11,500 nt of DNA, taken from contig SCPW01000284.1 of assembly GCA_004298605.1 (NCBI GenBank), positions 1-11,500 on the forward strand, read 5' to 3'. The position numbers were made by a program, and so were the translations under genes. Shown in pieces: positions 9,845-11,500 of this stretch. The notes under the pieces are model-generated. The model worked only from the letters and a program-made list of their open reading frames with translations, was not told the origin of the DNA and did no database searches. The stretch's first letter is position 1, and the number at the start of each line of letters is the position of its first letter. Source of the stretch: Gallionella sp. Its GTDB lineage: Bacteria; Pseudomonadota; Gammaproteobacteria; Burkholderiales; Gallionellaceae.

Positions 9845-9916
9845 GTAGGGGCGCGATTCATCGCGCCCTGATTTATACACGCGTGAGAAAAAGGGCGCGA
9901 TAAATCGCGCCCCTAC
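9845..9916. repeat. Long inverted repeat (24-bp arms), possible MITE-like or bidirectional terminator element
   Basis: Two 24-nt arms, 9845-9868 and 9893-9916, are inverted copies with a single mismatch, separated by a 24-nt spacer. Each arm is also an internal near-palindrome (GGGCGCGAT at 9849-9857 with ATCGCGCCC at 9860-9868; GGGCGCGAT at 9893-9901 with ATCGCGCCC at 9904-9912). The sequence can therefore fold as one long hairpin or as two. The outer bases GTAGGGGCGCG resemble ends of dispersed GTAGGGGCGCGATT-type repeats that I recall from many bacterial genomes. It fills most of the 116-nt typA-rmuC gap and includes the upstream rmuC ATG at 9861. It may terminate typA transcripts, although no T-run follows. 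Confidence 0.85.
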
Positions 9917-9950
9917 AAGTTATTCCAAAATGCGCCGGAATACCAGTAAA

Positions 9951-11500
9951 TTACAACCCTCTGGCCATACGCTTGCGCTCGTTTTCCGTCAGGTAACGTT
10001 TACGCATCCGCACCGACTGCGGCGTGATTTCCACCAGCTCATCATCGTCGATAAATTCGACCGCAGATTCCAGTGTCAAACGGACCGGCGGGGTCAAACG
10101 CACCGCTTCATCGGTGCCGGAAGCGCGCACGTTGGTCAGTTGCTTGCCCTTGATCGGGTTGACGACCAGATCGTTGTCGCGGCTGTGGATGCCGATAATC
10201 ATGCCTTCGTACAGCTTGTCGCCGGGCGACACGAACATGCGGCCGCGGTCTTCCAGCTTCCACAACGCATAAGCCACCGCTTCGCCATTGTCCTGCGAGA
10301 TCAGTACGCCGTTGCGGCGACCCGGCATATCGGCCTTGACCGGAGCGTAATCGTCGAACACGTGCGCCATGATGCCGGTGCCGCGTGTCAGGGTCATGAA
10401 CTCGGATTGAAAGCCGATTAATCCGCGCGCGGGGATGCGGTATTCCAGACGCACGCGGCCATGTCCGTCCGGCTGCATGTCCTGCAAATCGCCACGGCGG
10501 CGACCCAACTCTTCCATCACCGCACCCTGGTTGGCATCTTCCACATCCACGGTCAGCACTTCGAAAGGCTCGCACTTCTCGCCGTTGATTTCGCGGTACA
10601 CCACGCGCGGTTTGCCCACGGCCATTTCAAAGCCTTCGCGGCGCATGTTTTCCAGCAAAATAGTCAGGTGCAATTCGCCGCGTCCGGCCAACAAAAATAC
10701 GTCGGTCTCGTCGGTTTCATCGACGCGCAACGCCACGTTCACCAGCAACTCTTTATTCAAGCGGTCGCGGATCTGGCGGCTGGTGACGAACTTGCCTTCC
10801 TGCCCCGCCAGCGGCGAGGTGTTCACCATCAGATTCATCGTCAAGGTCGGTTCATCCACCTTGGGCATCGGCAAGGCTTCCGGTTTATTTACGTCCGCCA
10901 AGGTCACGCCGATACCGATTTCATCAATGCCGTTAACCAGCACGATGTCGCCCGCGCCCGCCTCGTCCAGCAGCACGCGCTCGATGCCGCGAAAGCCGAG
11001 CACTTGATTGACGCGCGCGCGCTTCGCCGCTTTGTCGCCGTTCAATACCATCACATCCTGGCCGGGTTTGATGGTGCCGCGACGCACGCGACCCACGCCG
11101 ATACGTCCGACGAAACTGGAATAATCCAGCGCGGAAATCTGCAATTGCAAGGGCGCATCCACATCGGTTTCCGGCGCAGGAACATTCTTGATTACCGCGT
11201 CAAACAGCGGGCGCATATCCGTGCTGGGCTTGGCCAAATCCAGCGTGGCATAGCCGTTCAAGGCAGAGGCATACACCACCGGAAAATCCAGTTGCTCTTC
11301 GGTCGCGCCGAGCTTATCGAACAAGTCGAAAGTCTGGTTGATCACCCAGTCACAGCGCGCACCGTCACGGTCCACCTTGTTGATTACCACGATCGGGCGC
11401 AGGCCGAGAGCCAGTGCTTTCTTGGTCACAAAACGGGTTTGCGGCATCGGGCCTTCGACCGCATCTACCAGCAGCAGCACGCCATCCACCATACCCAGCA
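9951..11500 (-). CDS. typA: Ribosome-associated GTPase TypA/BipA (5' end outside window)
   Basis: TypA/BipA is a translational GTPase related to EF-G and LepA that binds the 70S ribosome and supports 50S assembly and growth at low temperature or under stress. The visible part has about 515 codons; E. coli BipA has about 607, so roughly 90-95 N-terminal residues with the P-loop, switch I and the DTPGH motif are off the right edge. Counting from the first visible Met: VDAVEGPMPQT (9-19), G4 NKVD (38-41) and G5 SALNG (76-80); domain II follows (about 115-205, starting LQISALDYSSFVG), then EF-G III-like and V-like domains with GRGELHL (270-276) and NMRREGFEM (282-290). The TypA-specific C-terminal domain (about 385-513) includes GIHSRDNDL (434-442), KGKQLTNVRASGTDE and EFIDDDELVEITP. 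The stop is TAA at 9953-9951, followed by the 9845-9916 palindrome. Confidence 0.98.
   Translation of the reverse strand, partial: LGMVDGVLLLVDAVEGPMPQTRFVTKKALALGLRPIVVINKVDRDGARCDWVINQTFDLFDKLGATEEQLDFPVVYASALNGYATLDLAKPSTDMRPLFDAVIKNVPAPETDVDAPLQLQISALDYSSFVGRIGVGRVRRGTIKPGQDVMVLNGDKAAKRARVNQVLGFRGIERVLLDEAGAGDIVLVNGIDEIGIGVTLADVNKPEALPMPKVDEPTLTMNLMVNTSPLAGQEGKFVTSRQIRDRLNKELLVNVALRVDETDETDVFLLAGRGELHLTILLENMRREGFEMAVGKPRVVYREINGEKCEPFEVLTVDVEDANQGAVMEELGRRRGDLQDMQPDGHGRVRLEYRIPARGLIGFQSEFMTLTRGTGIMAHVFDDYAPVKADMPGRRNGVLISQDNGEAVAYALWKLEDRGRMFVSPGDKLYEGMIIGIHSRDNDLVVNPIKGKQLTNVRASGTDEAVRLTPPVRLTLESAVEFIDDDELVEITPQSVRMRKRYLTENERKRMARGL

Overview
The window is a compact, GC-rich chromosomal segment in which every supported gene lies on the minus strand. 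Protein style and gene order (rimP-nusA-infB-rbfA-truB as one block, a two-domain glutamine-dependent NadE, RmuC, TypA/BipA, and an OmpA with an Ala/Pro linker) suggest a Gram-negative proteobacterium. My best guess is a betaproteobacterium of the Nitrosomonadales/Gallionellaceae kind. That placement is an impression from sequence style, not a search result.

Read in the direction of transcription (right to left): 11500-9951 carries typA/bipA, with its 5' end cut by the window edge. Next, 9916-9845 is a long palindromic repeat. Then come rmuC (9834-8569), an OmpA-family outer-membrane protein (8510-7443) with its own likely -10 box, and nadE (7400-5796). A 191-nt intergenic region (5795-5605) holds a likely extended -10 promoter and, just downstream of it, an intrinsic-terminator-like hairpin. 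After it runs the translation/transcription block: rimP (5604-5179), nusA (5131-3659), a 179-nt hairpin-rich spacer, infB (3479-897), rbfA (897-487) and truB (458-1, 3' end beyond the window).

The last five genes form the conserved operon that couples transcription elongation control (NusA) to translation initiation (IF2), 30S maturation (RimP, RbfA) and tRNA modification (TruB). No metY initiator tRNA is seen ahead of rimP, unlike E. coli; nadE is there instead. The terminator-like hairpin in the rimP leader is a plausible site for attenuation by the operon's own product, NusA.

No new defence, mobile or biosynthetic system is present; this is core housekeeping DNA. The points worth a second look are two dispersed-repeat-like elements that impinge on gene ends (one supplies the RbfA C-terminal tail, its stop codon and probably the truB Shine-Dalgarno; the other may supply an alternative RmuC start), a Cys in OmpA where the peptidoglycan-binding Asp is expected, the attenuator-like rimP leader, and the unusually long structured nusA-infB spacer.
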